The translations under genes were made by a program, and so were the position numbers. Source: Gonatopus flavifemur (lineage: Eukaryota > Arthropoda > Insecta > Hymenoptera > Dryinidae). From it: DNA of 64,000 bases. Shown here piece after piece: positions 62,265 to 64,000 of this stretch. The stretch is taken from contig JAFFJZ010000001.1 of assembly GCA_018340375.1 (NCBI GenBank), forward strand, positions 55,730,001 to 55,794,000, read 5' to 3'. Position 1 is the first letter of the stretch. Each line of letters begins with the position of its first letter. The notes beneath the pieces are model-generated. The model was not told the DNA's origin. It saw only the letters and a list, made by a program, of their open reading frames with translations, and made no database searches.

Positions 62265-62368
62265 GCTACTAAAAATTTGATTGATTCAACCAAGAAAGTA
62301 TAGTTGATATATCACTTAGTTGTATCAACTATATTTTCTTGGTTGAATTAATCACATTTCCAGTAGCT
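62265..62368. repeat. 104-bp hairpin
   Basis: AGCTACTAAAAATTTGATTG, then TTCAACCAAGAAAGTATAGT and TGATA, pair with TATCAACTATATTTTCTTGG, TTGAATTAATCACATTTCC and AGTAGCT. The stem is about 45 bp with few mismatches and the loop is about 14 nt. Confidence 0.75.
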
Positions 62369-62643
62369 TTTACCGAGAATATTTGGCTGAGGCGTTTTAT
62401 TTACAGGAACCTCAAAAATTCTTCTCAGTGGACCCAAAATCCGGATAGAAACAAGGCAGAACCGAAAAAGAATCATCGCCATACACCTATTCGCACCTGA
62501 ATACTCCAGGATACGTTCTATCTTCTATCTGGATTGTATTCGGATTCTCCTGCTTTTTTTTAACCAAGAGTGCGTATTTGTTATTGCACCAATTATTTCC
62601 TGTTAGTATGTTATTTCCACAACATCGTGATCCTAATCATAAG

Positions 62644-62846
62644 TTATTCATTAATCATCTGAATCATCTCACTGGCAACTGATGCATCATTTTCGAAGTT
62701 AGAGGATGTGACATTCTTCATCAACACGAGACTGAGAGAAGCCAACGTCGCGACTGGTTGAGGCAAATTCAACATATCAGGTGTACACGGAACAGGTATA
62801 TGAATACAACTTGTATTGGTTTGTTTAAGATGGTCAAGTTCATCTT
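62644..62846 (-). CDS. last exon of an unidentified gene (continues off the right edge)
   Basis: Opens after a clear acceptor (TTGTTTCAG at 62847) and runs 67 residues to TAA: EDELDHLKQTNTSCIHIPVP, then CTPDMLNLPQPVATLASLSL and VLMKNVTSSNFENDASVASE plus a short end. The composition (IPVPCTPDMLNLPQP) looks coding, not random. I do not recognise the family. It could alternatively be an upstream TMC exon using a donor inside (GCCA|GTGAGA), but the sequence does not resemble a TMC N-terminus. Confidence 0.45.
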
Positions 62847-63250
62847 CCTGAAACAAGAAAAAAAACATCAGAAGAATATAATATTTCTTTGTCAAACTAT
62901 TGACTACGTATAACGCCCTTCAGGAAAAATTACCCCAATTTTCACCACAACGTTTAATTTTGTTCTCCATTTTTTTTGCAGAAAAATGAGGCGTTTTGAT
63001 TAAAATAGGATAAATTTTTCTGATTGGTTCTATCGTTCCCGATTATAGGATACGTACCATGTGATTTATCTTGTCGAATAAGGCAAATATTAAAGAATAT
63101 AAGTTCAAAAGGTTCAATACCATGATCCTAAAACAGGTTAAGTAAGTTACTGATTGTGTGCAGAGTAACGTGATGTTGTAAATTTTTAATATAAATTCAA
63201 TTCATGCTGAATTTATGAATGTTTTGAATACATGCGATTAAGTGTTGAAA

Positions 63251-63614
63251 TCCCTGGGAACAAAACCGGATGGGAATTCGGAATGAAACTGCCCAGGTTG
63301 TTATCCGGGCGCGAATACGAGTTTCACGGTGATTCTTTGTCCGGTTCAATCCAGATCCTATTTGGATGTTATCACTGGATAAAAACGATCCAGAATCGGA
63401 ATTTCGCATGACATTCGAATAGAACTCATTCGGTTCTTTGTTCAGATTTCATTTGGGATTCTAAAGAATCTCTAAAACCCGTATACGACCTGGATAAAAC
63501 TGGATCACAATTATTACAAACCCCGTATTTGACCCCGATCAAACCCCTGAAAGTTTCATCCGGGTTTGATTCGGATTATCATCCGGGTTTCATCCGGTTT
63601 TTTTCTATCAGGGA
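63251..63614. mobile_element. TIR element with TCCCTG...AAAACCGGATG ends
   Basis: TCCCTGGGAACAAAACCGGATG on the left matches the complement of CATCCGGTTTTTTTCTATCA with GGGA on the right. The right part has three spaced CATCCGGGTTT-type words. 364 bp. Confidence 0.7.
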
Positions 63615-63737
63615 TATGTATATAACGAAATAATCGTTGAGTAGTTTAAAATTACTGTTCCCATCTAACAATTCATATCATGAAAATATCTGGGGACAAG
63701 TTTAAAATGTCTTACGCAACACCAAAAGATGTATCCT

Positions 63738-63846
63738 TCCCAGCAAACACGACTGCTGGCGTTTCAAAGGGCCAGTGACGGCTCTTAAACGGCATTGTCG
63801 GACCATCAGCGGCCCATTGAAACGCCAGTAATCATTGTTTGTAGGG
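63738..63846. repeat. 109-bp hairpin
   Basis: TCCCAGCAAACACGACTGCT and GGCGTTTCAAAGGGCC on the left pair with GGCCCATTGAAACGCC and AGTAATCATTGTTTGTAGGG on the right, leaving a loop of about 35 nt. Confidence 0.75.
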
Positions 63847-64000
63847 TTTAGATAGGCATCTGCACAGTAAAATAACTTCCGTCATTGTGTAAAAAAGAAG
63901 TACCTGTCAAAATTCAAGTGTTGAATATTTAACACTTTTGTGTGTTCATTTAATACACTGATCAAATGCTGTTCGATCGATTCATTTTCAACACATTAAA

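Larger units (their letters stand above)
61870..62513. mobile_element. inverted-repeat element with roughly 65-bp diverged ends
   Basis: Left CGGGGTTCTCCGGACGCGAA and GTAATTCTTCAGCCGGTTCT oppose right AGAACCGAAAAAGAATCATC and TTCGCACCTGAATACTCCAG. The unit with GGGCGCGAATACGAGTTTCA at 63308 in the element at 63251-63614 is related to the left end. Confidence 0.55.
61551..62643. other. non-coding region right of the TMC exons, built of nested repeats
   Basis: No TMC N-terminal exon was found here. 61870-62513 is an inverted-repeat element into which two others are set (62041-62261, 62265-62368). If the TMC gene continues, this is an intron. Confidence 0.5.
62847..64000. other. right-edge stretch without recognised exons
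   Basis: Presumed intron of the gene ending at 62644. It holds the repeats at 63251-63614 and 63738-63846 and an A/T-rich remainder. The last 150 bases (AACACTTTTGTGTG, TTCAACACATT) may begin another repeat. Confidence 0.4.

Overview
The window looks like nuclear DNA from an insect. It is AT-rich, genes are split by short GT-AG introns (mostly 50-110 bp, with a few multi-kilobase ones), and the encoded proteins are animal orthologues. Non-coding space is crowded with small inverted-repeat elements (MITEs and foldbacks). The order of insect cannot be fixed from the sequence alone. There is no sign of bacterial operons, CRISPR or prophage.

Layout, left to right. (1) 1-4616, minus: first two-thirds of transketolase, running off the left edge. 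(2) 7355-10324, minus: complete cytosolic phenylalanyl-tRNA synthetase beta subunit. (3) 10582-11538, plus: mitochondrial ribosomal protein L21, head-to-head with (2) across about 257 bp. (4) 12642-15994, minus: atypical E2F (E2F7/8 type) with two DNA-binding domains; its first intron holds a decayed non-LTR retrotransposon 3' end and a TTAA-flanked MITE. (5) 17727-21225, minus: RNA polymerase I subunit RPA43 with a very long charged tail. (6) 36511-55874, plus: a six-exon gene for a 395-residue four-pass membrane protein resembling the ENTREP/FAM189 (CD20-like) family; leader exons may begin near 22.3 kb. (7) 59073-61550, minus: C-terminal part of a TMC1/2/3-type transmembrane channel-like protein with a large Tyr/Ser/Thr-rich insert. 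(8) 62644-62846, minus: last exon of an unidentified gene that continues off the right edge. All exon joins given for genes 1-7 keep reading frame across every junction; I checked them by hand.

The left 21 kb is a dense housekeeping block (pentose phosphate metabolism, cytosolic aminoacylation, mitochondrial translation, cell-cycle transcription, rRNA transcription). The right 42 kb is sparse and dominated by introns and repeats. The most informative repeat structure is at 41650-44292, where one element has been interrupted by three others, two of which carry a further insertion. Two of those events can be compared with an uninterrupted copy of the target, and they give clean TA duplications.

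I found no convincing new multi-gene system. The strongest leads are the nested MITE stack, the word-array foldbacks (AGCAAA/AGCTAA), the SUMO-site-like array in the RPA43 tail, the TMC insert, and the repeat-bearing N-terminus of the four-pass protein.
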